Shown piece after piece: positions 8,514 through 17,104 of a stretch of 64,000 nt of DNA. Numbering within the stretch: the first letter of the stretch is position 1; each line of letters starts with the position of its first letter. The stretch is from an uncultured Bacteroidia bacterium. Its GTDB lineage: Bacteria > Bacteroidota > Bacteroidia > Bacteroidales > UBA932. The stretch spans positions 32,272 through 96,271 of the forward strand of contig CACYHC010000001.1 in assembly GCA_902774145.1 (NCBI GenBank), written 5' to 3'. Below the pieces are notes generated by a model. The model worked only from the letters and a program-made list of their open reading frames with translations, was not told where the DNA came from and made no database searches. The translations under genes and the position numbers were made by a program.

Positions 8514-10289
8514 TTGAAGCACCTCGCCATCATACTGAGCATCGCGCTCCTGGCCCTGTCCTGTAACCGGACAGAGCCCGTAGAAGTGCCCGGCGGGAAA
8601 AATCACAAAGTTATCCTCTGCGCCACCGGCGCGGGGGATGATGTTTCTCTAGCGGAAAGCAAGACTTACATCGGCAGCGACGGAAGAAGCGTCTATTGGG
8701 ATGACGACGACCGGCTGGCCCTCTGGGCGGTCAACCCCCTGGACGAACTGGAACTCAACGCCGTCCGTTTCAACATCTTCGGTGTCAGCGACAACCGGGC
8801 CATCTTCACCGCCGACCTCGGCACCCCGATGCTGGCCCCCTACTACACCTATGTCGCCGCTTCCCCGATGCCGACCGTAAACGCCTGGCCGGAAGCCACC
8901 TTCCGCATTCTCCAGACCCAGGACGGCACGGGACAGGGCATTATGATTTCCGCCCCCGTCGTGGGAGACGCCCTGCGGGGCATCGAAGACACGCCGGACG
9001 GCGGAATGGTCAAACTCTCCCTGGACCAGCAGCTGCACCTGCTGAAATTCCGGATTGAAGACCCGGAAGGCCAGTTGAACGGGGAAAGCGTCCAGCGCCT
9101 GGAACTGACCTTCCCGCAGACAGTTACCGGAACCTTCATCAAGGACATTTCGGACGGGGATGCCGCGCCCCGGCTGGAAAACGGCTCTTCCAAACTGTAC
9201 ATCGAGCCCACGGGCGAAACGCTCTACGCCTGTATCTTCCCCCGCACCTGGGACCGGCTGGAAGTCCTGAGCGCCAAAATCATCACGGAAACGAAGGTAG
9301 CGAACGTCGCCGACCTCGACCTCCAGAAGCGCGCGATGGCCGCCGGCCATACGACCGCCGTCACCCTGCGGCCCGAGCCGGCCGTCAACCACTGCAAGGT
9401 GAGCATCCGGCTCGCCGCCAACCCGTTGGGCGAAGACCTGGAGAGCATTACCCTTACCGCCCCGTCGGGCTGCAAATGGGGAGACAATCTCGGAAACGTC
9501 TATACCTGGTATCCCGGCAGCGGCATCCGCGAGGGAGACGTGCTGGAGTTTGACTTCCTGAACGAAAGCGCCTTCCGCACCCTCAGCGGCAAGAGCATTG
9601 GCGTAACCTTCGATTCGGAGCACGTACAGACGGCGCAGACCGTGAATATGCCCAACCTGGACGGCAAATTCGCCGCGGAACTTTCGCTCAACGTTCCCCC
9701 GCTGCTGCAGGAGAACTTTGCATCGGTGGGCAGCTTCTCTTCTTACGACGAATACGATAGCGGCTTCAATTCCGGCAGTAAGGACGCCTACAGCTTCCTT
9801 AACGGCTGGACTGGAGGCCGTATCGGCGCATCGGCGGGCAAGTGTATCCGCATCGCCTGCCGCCGCGAAACTTCCGCTAATTACGATGCCCGCGTGGATT
9901 CCGCGCCGCTGAAGGGCACCATCAAAAAGACCTGCAACCTCCTTGTTGAATTCAGTTACGGCTCCAACAACAAGTTTGGCGGCGTGGCCTTCATTACGGA
10001 CGGCAACGTCGGTCAGAATTGCTTCGTCGGTTATGTCACCAACGCCCAGGGCTATGAGAGCGGCGCCACAGACGGCACCTTCGACCGGACCAACAACACC
10101 TTCTACACCAAAGAATACACGGGGTCGTGGACCAACACACCCAATGACACCTATTATATTCTCCATAATGTCCCGGCCACGTCGCCGGTCCGTATCTCCT
10201 GGAGAACGGAAATTGAACACCAGGCCGGCACCACCAACACCACCTGCTGGCTATACCTTGACAATATAAAAGTAACCATAGCACAATGA
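8514..10289 (+). CDS. Fimbrillin-like lipoprotein with C-terminal beta-sandwich
   Basis: 591 residues starting at TTG (8514), since no ATG precedes the clear signal peptide LAIILSIALLALSC. The N-terminal half resembles the fimbrillin pattern (ESKTYIGSDGRSVYWDDDDRLALW, then VAASPMP). Residues about 400-591 form a separate Gly/Asn/Tyr-rich beta-sandwich ending WLYLDNIKVTIAQ, like carbohydrate- or cell-binding tip domains. The 3' end overlaps the next gene by ATGA. The rare TTG start lies where AT-rich DNA from the previous gene gives way to GC-rich DNA, which may mean the original ATG was lost at a recombination joint. Confidence 0.75.
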   Translation: MKHLAIILSIALLALSCNRTEPVEVPGGKNHKVILCATGAGDDVSLAESKTYIGSDGRSVYWDDDDRLALWAVNPLDELELNAVRFNIFGVSDNRAIFTADLGTPMLAPYYTYVAASPMPTVNAWPEATFRILQTQDGTGQGIMISAPVVGDALRGIEDTPDGGMVKLSLDQQLHLLKFRIEDPEGQLNGESVQRLELTFPQTVTGTFIKDISDGDAAPRLENGSSKLYIEPTGETLYACIFPRTWDRLEVLSAKIITETKVANVADLDLQKRAMAAGHTTAVTLRPEPAVNHCKVSIRLAANPLGEDLESITLTAPSGCKWGDNLGNVYTWYPGSGIREGDVLEFDFLNESAFRTLSGKSIGVTFDSEHVQTAQTVNMPNLDGKFAAELSLNVPPLLQENFASVGSFSSYDEYDSGFNSGSKDAYSFLNGWTGGRIGASAGKCIRIACRRETSANYDARVDSAPLKGTIKKTCNLLVEFSYGSNNKFGGVAFITDGNVGQNCFVGYVTNAQGYESGATDGTFDRTNNTFYTKEYTGSWTNTPNDTYYILHNVPATSPVRISWRTEIEHQAGTTNTTCWLYLDNIKVTIAQ

Positions 10290-10996
10290 GAAAAACATTT
10301 TTCGCAATTGCACTGATCCTCTCCGCCGGATGCAACCGCATTCCGCAGGGCGAGGGCAGCATCGCGCTCAGCCTTCAGCCGCAGGAGATGGTCGCGGACG
10401 TAGCGCGGAGCAATGTCGCCGACTATGCGGCCCTCCCCTCCGCCGCAGACTTCAACCTCACCCTGACCAATTATGCAGGGGCTGTCGCCTGGACCGGCAA
10501 ATTCGCCGACTGGGATCCCACTGCCAAGTTCTCCGCAGGAGAGTATGAAATCAAGGCCACTTACGGCAACGCCGACGAAGAAGGTCCTGCCAAGCCCGTC
10601 TTCGAGGGGCTGAAGGAGTTCGTCGTCATCGCCTATGAAAGCGTAACTGTCAGCGTCGAGCCCGCGCTCTCGAACTGCATCGTCAAAGTACAGACCGGCG
10701 ACTATTTCAAGCAGGTCTTCGCGTCGAGCAGCTTCAGCGTCTCCACGGGCCTGGGCAACCATTTCGCGCTGACCGAAGGGGAAGGCCTTTTCATCGATGC
10801 GTTCAAATTTACGCTCGAAGGCAATTTCACCACCAAAGACGGCAAGAACGTGCTGTTCAGCAAGGAATTCACCGGTCTGGAAGCCGCTACGCTCTACTCC
10901 GTCAAGATTGAGGTGAACAATGTCGAAGGTACCGCCTTCACGATTACATTCAACGAGGAAACCGAAACCGTCAACATCGAGGAGGAACTGAACTGA
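10286..10996 (+). CDS. DUF4493-type lipoprotein, short form
   Basis: 236 residues with signal MRKTFFAIALILSAGC (lipobox SAGC), then GSIALSLQPQEMVADVARSN and beta strands of about 10 residues. This is the layout of the DUF4493 family (GxLxLxL start, then a paired-strand domain around FNLTLTN and YEIKATYGN). Such proteins are found with fimbrillins and PCMD proteins in Bacteroidales, but their role is not established. The gene starts in an ATGA overlap and ends one base into the next gene, so it is co-translated with both neighbours. Confidence 0.78.
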   Translation: MRKTFFAIALILSAGCNRIPQGEGSIALSLQPQEMVADVARSNVADYAALPSAADFNLTLTNYAGAVAWTGKFADWDPTAKFSAGEYEIKATYGNADEEGPAKPVFEGLKEFVVIAYESVTVSVEPALSNCIVKVQTGDYFKQVFASSSFSVSTGLGNHFALTEGEGLFIDAFKFTLEGNFTTKDGKNVLFSKEFTGLEAATLYSVKIEVNNVEGTAFTITFNEETETVNIEEELN

Positions 10997-12249
10997 TGAA
11001 AACGATCCGTTACATATTCGCAGCCGCGGCCCTGATTTGCGCCGTCGCCTGCAACGAAGACTTCCGGCGTCACGAAAGCATTACGACCGGAATGCTCATC
11101 TTCGAGAATTTCACGATTCACAGCGCCCTGGACGTCGAGGTCGTCGCGAAAAGCGTTTCCGAAGCCACCGGCGACTACATCATCAACATTTACAACGAAG
11201 ACGGAGACCTTGTCAAGACCGTCACTTATGCCGAGGTCAAGCAGAGCGACTACGGCATCGAACTCCCCGCGGGCAACTACTCGCTGGAGGTGCTCTCCGG
11301 CACGCTGGAGGTAGCCGCATTCGAAGCCCCGGTCTATGGGGCCAAAGAGGTCTTCAGCATCGTCGCGGGCGGCAAGACCAGCCTGGACGAAATCACCTGC
11401 AAAATCCTTCAGTGCGCCGCCACCGTCGATTATGACGACGCCCTCAAGGAAATCATGACCGGCGACGGAAAAACCACCGTCGAAGTGGCCGCAGGCCATC
11501 CCCTGACCTACAACCTCAGCTACAACGGCGGCAACATCAGCCGGGAAGAGCGCATCGGCTACTTCTCGATGGAGAGCGGCGCCAAGACGATGGTCGTGAC
11601 CTTCAGCGGCAAAGTGAACGGCAGTACGCAGAAGATGACCAAGGTCATCAGCGGCATCAAGGCCGGCGAACTCCGCCAGATCCGTTTCATCAAGAAAGTG
11701 AACGCCGAGGGTGACGCCACCATCGACATCACCGTGAACGGCTATGTCGAAGACGAAGAGCTGATGGCCTACATCGCCGCACCGCAGCTTGACATCATCG
11801 GCGAAGATCCCGAAGCGCCCAAGGGCGACGGCGACATCCGCCTGCTCTTCGAGCCGGACTGCACGATGTACAACGACTTCTCGAACATCGTCGTGCCCAC
11901 GCTGGATGAAGGCAAGATGGACCTGCGCCTCATCATCCAGTGCCCGGGCGGCATCAAGAAACTCGGCGTGGTCATCAGTTCCACCAACTCGTCGTTCATC
12001 GGCGCCGTCGAGGCGGCGGGCGGTCCGGAACTGGACCTCGTGAACCCTTCGGATGAATCCGAAATCATCTTCCAGGTGGTTCCCTTCCCGCACGGTGCGG
12101 ACCTGCTGGGCGCCACCGAGGTACACCTCGACCTGAGCGCCGCCCAGAGCCCTATCCTGGGCTTCCAGGGCAGCCACACCTTTGTCATGAAAGTCACGGA
12201 TAACAACAACTGCCGCAACGAGGCAGCGGTTACAATGATTGTACGATAA
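10996..12249 (+). CDS. DUF4493-type lipoprotein, long form
   Basis: 417 residues with signal MKTIRYIFAAAALICAVAC (lipobox AVAC). The domain begins TGMLIFENFTIHSALDVEVV and continues YIINIYNEDGDLVKT, LPAGNYSLEVLSG and FEAPVYGAKEVFSIVAG, the repeated strand pattern of DUF4493. A second half (about residue 270 on) repeats a similar fold with DIRLLFEPDCTMYNDFSN. It has low Cys content and no catalytic motif, so a structural or adhesive role is likelier than an enzyme. Its stop and the next start share the bases TAATG. Confidence 0.75.
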   Translation: MKTIRYIFAAAALICAVACNEDFRRHESITTGMLIFENFTIHSALDVEVVAKSVSEATGDYIINIYNEDGDLVKTVTYAEVKQSDYGIELPAGNYSLEVLSGTLEVAAFEAPVYGAKEVFSIVAGGKTSLDEITCKILQCAATVDYDDALKEIMTGDGKTTVEVAAGHPLTYNLSYNGGNISREERIGYFSMESGAKTMVVTFSGKVNGSTQKMTKVISGIKAGELRQIRFIKKVNAEGDATIDITVNGYVEDEELMAYIAAPQLDIIGEDPEAPKGDGDIRLLFEPDCTMYNDFSNIVVPTLDEGKMDLRLIIQCPGGIKKLGVVISSTNSSFIGAVEAAGGPELDLVNPSDESEIIFQVVPFPHGADLLGATEVHLDLSAAQSPILGFQGSHTFVMKVTDNNNCRNEAAVTMIVR

Positions 12250-14048
12250 TGAAAAAGGCCATTCTCATTCTTTTTGCGGCGGCGCTGGTGGCGTCCTGCA
12301 AGACCGTAGAACAGGAGCCCGGTTACCTGTACATCGGCGTCAACCTTGACAATAGCTCCAAGGCTGCGATGAACGATGCGCAGTTGCTTTCCTCTGCGCT
12401 CGTGCGTATTTATTACGCCGATTTCTCCGGTCTGGTGAAAGAATACCGTTACGGCGCAATGCCCGAGAAGATTTACCTTCCCGCCAACAGCTACCGCGTG
12501 GATGTCATCGCCGGCGAAGCCGCCCTCGACGCGCCCCGCAGGGCCAATTTCGAGCAAATCAGCTACAAGGGTTCGCAGACCTTCGAGATCAGCGGCGGCA
12601 AGAGCACGAATGTCGTGGTGGAAGCCCGCGTCAGCAGCGCCGTGACGAAGGTCATCTTTAAGAACAATGTCCCGGCGAACCTTGCGCCGGGCTACAAGCT
12701 CACCATCGGTCCGGATGCGGACAACACCCTGGTCTATACGGCCGAGAACGCGGGGAACCCCGGCTTCTTCATCGTCAACGACCTGGACGAACCGGTCCTG
12801 AACTGGAAGTTCGAAGGCGAGAAGGCCAAGACCGGCGCCTCCGTCGTCAGGCAGGGCGTCATCTCCGGCATCGAGCCCGGCAAGGCCTATGAACTGACCA
12901 TCAAGTACACCGTCCGCGAGGGCGACGTGGACTTCAACATCTATGTGGATACGGAACTCAAGGCCATCGACGACATCATTATCTTCGAGCCGGTCTCTAC
13001 GGGACTTGTGGCCTCCGCCGATTATGAGATCTGGGCCGGACACGCCACCGTGCACGCCGATGTGGACGAAGGCGAATTCAGCGACCCTTCCACCATTTTC
13101 TTCGAATACAGCACGGACGGGACCAGCTGGCAGCGCAAAGCGGCCAACCGGGTTTCCGAAGGAACGTACGATGCGGTAATCACGGGTCTGACCCCTTCCA
13201 CGAAGTACAGTTACCGGCTGATTGCCGGCGGCGAGGTGCAGGGCGACCCGATGGAATTCACCACCGAAGACGCCCCCGTCGTCCCCAACGGCAGTTTCGA
13301 GGAAACTTCGACTTCCGCGAGCGGAAAATACACGGAATTCTACAATCCCAATTCGTCTGATCCGCTCTGCCGCAACCCCTGGTGGGGTTCCGGTAACGGC
13401 GCCCAGGGCGTGGACGGTTCCGCGGATATGGGCTATGTGATTACCAAAGTGGATACCGGAGAGAAAGTGGACGGCAAGCAGTCCGCCTGCCTCGAATCCA
13501 CCTGGGCGGTCGTCAAATTCGCTGCGGGTAACCTCTTTACCGGCACCTTCGGCGGTCTGGTGGGCACAAAGGGCGGTAAGGTTAATTTCGGCCGGCCGTT
13601 CACCGGGCGTCCCACGGCCCTGCGCGTGTGGCTCAAGTACTCCACCGGCAAAATCAACCGCATTGACGGACAGCCTGCCGGCGAGACCCTGACCACCAAT
13701 GATTACGACCGCGCCCGCGTGCTGGTGGGCCTGGGGATCTGGTCGCCGCGTACCTACGGCGGTACCAAGGACTCCCCCGTCCTCGTGAACACGACGGATC
13801 ATTCTACCTTCGTGGATTACAGCACGGACGCTTCTACACTGGCTTACGGCGAGATCGTGCTGACCGGCAATGCGGGCAACACCCACAACAGCTGGAAGCA
13901 ATACACGATTCCCATCGACTGGAGAGACGGCATTACGACGCCGCAGTATATCATCATTTCCTGCGCCTCGTCCATGTTCGGCGACTACTTTACCGGTTGC
14001 GACAGTGCGAAACTCTGGATCGACAAGATGGAACTGCTGTATGAATAG
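12249..14048 (+). CDS. DUF4493/FN3-like/PCMD multidomain lipoprotein
   Basis: 599 residues with signal MKKAILILFAAALVASC. Residues 25-240 are DUF4493-like (GYLYIGVNLD, LPANSYRVDVIAGEA). About 270-345 is a fibronectin-type module (FFEYSTDGTSW and ITGLTPSTKYSYRLIAGG). The last 255 residues are a PCMD domain (putative carbohydrate metabolism domain): NGSFEE start, NPWWGSGN, VVKFAAGNLFTGTFGG, VNFGRPFTGRP, ALRVWLKY, and end DYFTGCDSAKLWIDKMELLYE. PCMD is thought to bind carbohydrate (family name only; unproven). It overlaps the next gene by 8 bases. Confidence 0.82.
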   Translation: MKKAILILFAAALVASCKTVEQEPGYLYIGVNLDNSSKAAMNDAQLLSSALVRIYYADFSGLVKEYRYGAMPEKIYLPANSYRVDVIAGEAALDAPRRANFEQISYKGSQTFEISGGKSTNVVVEARVSSAVTKVIFKNNVPANLAPGYKLTIGPDADNTLVYTAENAGNPGFFIVNDLDEPVLNWKFEGEKAKTGASVVRQGVISGIEPGKAYELTIKYTVREGDVDFNIYVDTELKAIDDIIIFEPVSTGLVASADYEIWAGHATVHADVDEGEFSDPSTIFFEYSTDGTSWQRKAANRVSEGTYDAVITGLTPSTKYSYRLIAGGEVQGDPMEFTTEDAPVVPNGSFEETSTSASGKYTEFYNPNSSDPLCRNPWWGSGNGAQGVDGSADMGYVITKVDTGEKVDGKQSACLESTWAVVKFAAGNLFTGTFGGLVGTKGGKVNFGRPFTGRPTALRVWLKYSTGKINRIDGQPAGETLTTNDYDRARVLVGLGIWSPRTYGGTKDSPVLVNTTDHSTFVDYSTDASTLAYGEIVLTGNAGNTHNSWKQYTIPIDWRDGITTPQYIIISCASSMFGDYFTGCDSAKLWIDKMELLYE

Positions 14049-14796
14049 GCTCCTTCTGGCACTATTCATCCTGATGGGCGGAGTCACGGCGGCTGCGCAG
14101 CGTCCGGTGTATGACCGGGGCTATGACGAGAGCCGCCCGGCCGCCATCATCGCACCAAAAGGCAGCTGCATGTTCGGCGGGAACTTCGGCGTAAGTTCCT
14201 CTGTACTGGACAATTACAAGTTCATGGTCGTGACGGGCATTACCGCCAAGTCGCATGCCATCAACATCAGCCCGCAGTTCTGCTGGATGTTTGCGGACAA
14301 TATGGGCATCGGCGTACGGGCCCGCTATTCGCGCGGGTACCTCGGTCTGGACAATGCTTCCGCCGGCTTCGGCGACATTACGATGGAGGCGAAGAATTAT
14401 ACCTACCTGCGGCAGAAATACCTCGGCGCGGCGTTTTTCCGCTATTACCGGCCCCTGGGCCGCAGCGGGCGCTTTTCCGCTTTCGCCGATGCAGAAGTGT
14501 CCGTCGGCGGCAGCCAGACGAAAGTGCAGGATGCCCGCACGGAGGATATTCGCGGCAGCTTCGATACCGGCTTCAGCGCGACCATCGGCGTAAATACCGG
14601 CGTAATGGCCTTTATTTCGAAGCACCTGGCCTTGGACCTGCGCGTGGGGCTCCTGGAATTCGGCTACAGCCGCTCGAACCAGGTGCACAATCAGGTGGAG
14701 AGCGGCGGGAACAACGGAATGGCGGCCAATTTCATGATTGACCTGCTGCAACTTTCCGTGGGCCTTTCGTATTACTTTAACAACGGCCGGAAATGA
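14041..14796 (+). CDS. Small outer-membrane beta-barrel protein, first of two
   Basis: 251 residues from the ATG at 14041, which begins a signal peptide (MNRLLLALFILMGGVTAAAQ, cleaved, no lipobox). The rest is alternating amphipathic strands with aromatic ends (FMVVTGITAK, AINISPQFCWMF, LGAAFFRYYRPLG) and it ends in a barrel-closing strand LSVGLSYYFNNGRK. The length fits an 8-stranded barrel. The start overlaps the PCMD gene by 8 bases and the end overlaps the next barrel gene by 4, so it is made with the surface lipoproteins, perhaps as their outer-membrane partner. No family name was recognised. Confidence 0.8.
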   Translation: MNRLLLALFILMGGVTAAAQRPVYDRGYDESRPAAIIAPKGSCMFGGNFGVSSSVLDNYKFMVVTGITAKSHAINISPQFCWMFADNMGIGVRARYSRGYLGLDNASAGFGDITMEAKNYTYLRQKYLGAAFFRYYRPLGRSGRFSAFADAEVSVGGSQTKVQDARTEDIRGSFDTGFSATIGVNTGVMAFISKHLALDLRVGLLEFGYSRSNQVHNQVESGGNNGMAANFMIDLLQLSVGLSYYFNNGRK

Positions 14797-15506
14797 AAAA
14801 GTTGCTGACCCTTACTACGCTTTTGCTGCTCGCAGGCGCAGGGCTTCGCGCCGCTTCCGGCACGGACAGCACCGCCACACGCAAGCCGTTTATGGAGAAA
14901 AACAGCCTCGGGCTGGGAATCCAGGGTTTGTATCTCAATGTCAATTCCAACGACAGCCAGTTGTTCCAGCTGGTGACCGGCATCAGCGGAAAAATGAGCT
15001 TTATGCACATAGCGCCCTCATTCACCTGGTGCTATCACCGCAACCAGATGCTGGGCATCCGCTTCTCCTACACCTGGGCAGAACTCCAATTGGACAATGC
15101 CTCCGTCTCCATTCCGATGGAAGGGATGGAATTGAATATCAACGGGATGGGCGGCGTGCTGAACCGCTTCGGCGGCGCGCTGTTCCACCGCAGTTATTTC
15201 GGCATCGACCGGCGGGGCATCTGCGCCATTTACGCCGATGTGGCCGCCACCTACTCGAACGCCCGCATCGCCGCGGCGCCCAACAACAACGACCTCCGCA
15301 GCATTGCACTTGTGTTCAGTCCGGGCTTCGAGGTCTTCGTGATGAACCGCTTGTCGCTGCATTTCGACATCGGGCTTGCGAAAATCGGCTACAACTTCGC
15401 CCGGAATTACGAGAACGGCGTCCTGAGCGGAAAGAGCGACACCTTCAAGGCCAATGTGAAGCCGTCGCTCACCGACCTGAGTTTTGGATTGACTTATTAT
15501 TTGTAA
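14793..15506 (+). CDS. Small outer-membrane beta-barrel protein, second of two
   Basis: 237 residues, signal peptide MKKLLTLTTLLLLAGAGLRA, then barrel strands (NSLGLGIQGLYLNV, FMHIAPSFTWCYHRN, MLGIRFSYTWAELQLDNAS) and terminal strand LSFGLTYYL. Layout and several strand positions match the preceding gene (FQLVTGISGK beside FMVVTGITAK; LDNAS in both), so the two are probably an old tandem duplication. It begins in an ATGA overlap. It may form a porin-like or anchoring partner for the PCMD lipoproteins; no direct evidence. Confidence 0.8.
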   Translation: MKKLLTLTTLLLLAGAGLRAASGTDSTATRKPFMEKNSLGLGIQGLYLNVNSNDSQLFQLVTGISGKMSFMHIAPSFTWCYHRNQMLGIRFSYTWAELQLDNASVSIPMEGMELNINGMGGVLNRFGGALFHRSYFGIDRRGICAIYADVAATYSNARIAAAPNNNDLRSIALVFSPGFEVFVMNRLSLHFDIGLAKIGYNFARNYENGVLSGKSDTFKANVKPSLTDLSFGLTYYL

Positions 15507-15507
15507 T

Positions 15508-17103
15508 ATGGGGAATAAAAACAGCAGCTTCGCGTTCATCGCCTGTGCCATACTGTTGCTCCCCCTCTGCGGTTGCATCCAAAACGACATCCCGCTCCCC
15601 TATCAGCCGGCGTCTTTTACGGCGGTTGAAGCGGAAGGCGCGCTGGCCGTAGATATCGACGACGTCACGCGCACCGTTACGCTGGAGATGGACGAAGTAT
15701 GCGACCTTTCCGCCGTGAAGATTACCGGCGTGGCGTTCAATTACCCCAACACCGTGAGTTCCGTCCCGCTGCAAGGGACCTTTGACCTGCGCACCCCCCT
15801 GTCGTTCACCCTGCGCACCTATCAGGACTATGACTGGAAGATTTGCGCCACACAGGACATCGAGCGCTGGTTCTCCGTGCAGGGGCAGATTGGCGAGACC
15901 GTCATCGATCCGGCCACCCGGCGGATTTACCTCAAGGTATCCAAGTCCACGCCCCTCACGCGCGTGACGCTCAAATCCCTCAAACTCGGCCCCCGGGAGA
16001 TTTCCGCCCATTCCCTGGACGTGGGGACGCTCTATGATTTGAGCGGACCGCTGAAAGTCTTCGTTTCCTGGCGCGACGTACGCGAGGAATGGACCATTTA
16101 TGCGGAACAGTCCGACCTGTCGGTGGAACTGAGCGACGTCAGCCCCCGCGCCCGCAACTGTTACCTTCGCGCCGATGCGCCGGCAGAACGCCACAACGGT
16201 TTCCGCTGGCGGGCCGCCGGCAGCGAGGAATGGATCGAAGCGGAGGAGATTGAGACCGCAGGCGGCAGTTTCATCGCCTGTATCGAAGGCCTGGAGCCCC
16301 TGAGCACCTACGAATGCCTCGCCTACAGCGACGAAGAGGAAACCGGTATCCAGGAATTCACGACGGGCGCCGAGACGCAAGTGCCCAATGCAGGCTTCGA
16401 AGAATTCTCTCACGCGGAATCGCAGAGTTACTATTCCTGGTACGGCGAAGGCGCCTCAAAATGGTGGGACAGCGGCAATATCGGCTCCACGATGGCCGGC
16501 GCCGCCAACGCCATCAGCATCCCCGACACGGAGGACTTCCGCGAGGGCAAGGCAAGCGCGATGCTCGTCTCCCGCTATGTGATCGTCAAATTCGCCGCAG
16601 GCAACATTTTCAGCGGCAGCTTCGGGCAACTGCAGGGCACGACCGGGGCGACGGTCAATTTCGGCCGTCCGTTCACCGACCGTCCGCGCGCCGTCCGCGT
16701 CTGGATCAAGTATATCTGCGGTACCGTCGATTGCTTCGGCGGCGCACCGGAAGGCGACCCGATTCACCTGGGGGCACCGGACAACGGACAGATTTATGTG
16801 GCGCTCGGCGACTGGGATTACCGCATCTACGGCGGCCTTCCCGAGAGTCCGGTCTGTATCAACACCTCGGACAAGAGCACCTTCTTCAAACCCGACGCCC
16901 CGGCTGTCATCGCCTATGGCGCGCACGTCATGGATGCATCGACGCAGGGCTGGGTGGAAGTGGAGTTCCCGCTGGCCTACCGTGACAATTTCCGCCTGCC
17001 GACGCACATCATCATCTCGGCGGCCTCCAGCCGGCTGGGCGATTACTTCACCGGTTCTTCCGAGAGCCGGATGTGGATTGACGATTTCAGGCTCATCTAC
17101 TAA
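15508..17103 (+). CDS. PCMD-domain lipoprotein, second copy
   Basis: 531 residues with lipoprotein signal ending LLPLCGC. The N-terminal part (about residues 25-210) has two small beta modules with repeated AVEAEGALAVDIDDVTRTVT- and GETVIDPATRRIYLKV-type starts, the pattern of Bacteroidales Ig-like repeats. A FN3-like module (FIACIEGLEPLSTYECLAYS) precedes the C-terminal PCMD domain from VPNAGFEEFS to the end. That domain shares VKFAAGN.FSGSFG, VNFGRPFTDRP, AVRVWIKY and DYFTGSSESRMWIDDFRLIY with the earlier PCMD protein. It lies one base after the barrel gene and is the last member of the operon. Confidence 0.83.
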   Translation: MGNKNSSFAFIACAILLLPLCGCIQNDIPLPYQPASFTAVEAEGALAVDIDDVTRTVTLEMDEVCDLSAVKITGVAFNYPNTVSSVPLQGTFDLRTPLSFTLRTYQDYDWKICATQDIERWFSVQGQIGETVIDPATRRIYLKVSKSTPLTRVTLKSLKLGPREISAHSLDVGTLYDLSGPLKVFVSWRDVREEWTIYAEQSDLSVELSDVSPRARNCYLRADAPAERHNGFRWRAAGSEEWIEAEEIETAGGSFIACIEGLEPLSTYECLAYSDEEETGIQEFTTGAETQVPNAGFEEFSHAESQSYYSWYGEGASKWWDSGNIGSTMAGAANAISIPDTEDFREGKASAMLVSRYVIVKFAAGNIFSGSFGQLQGTTGATVNFGRPFTDRPRAVRVWIKYICGTVDCFGGAPEGDPIHLGAPDNGQIYVALGDWDYRIYGGLPESPVCINTSDKSTFFKPDAPAVIAYGAHVMDASTQGWVEVEFPLAYRDNFRLPTHIIISAASSRLGDYFTGSSESRMWIDDFRLIY

Positions 17104-17104
17104 T

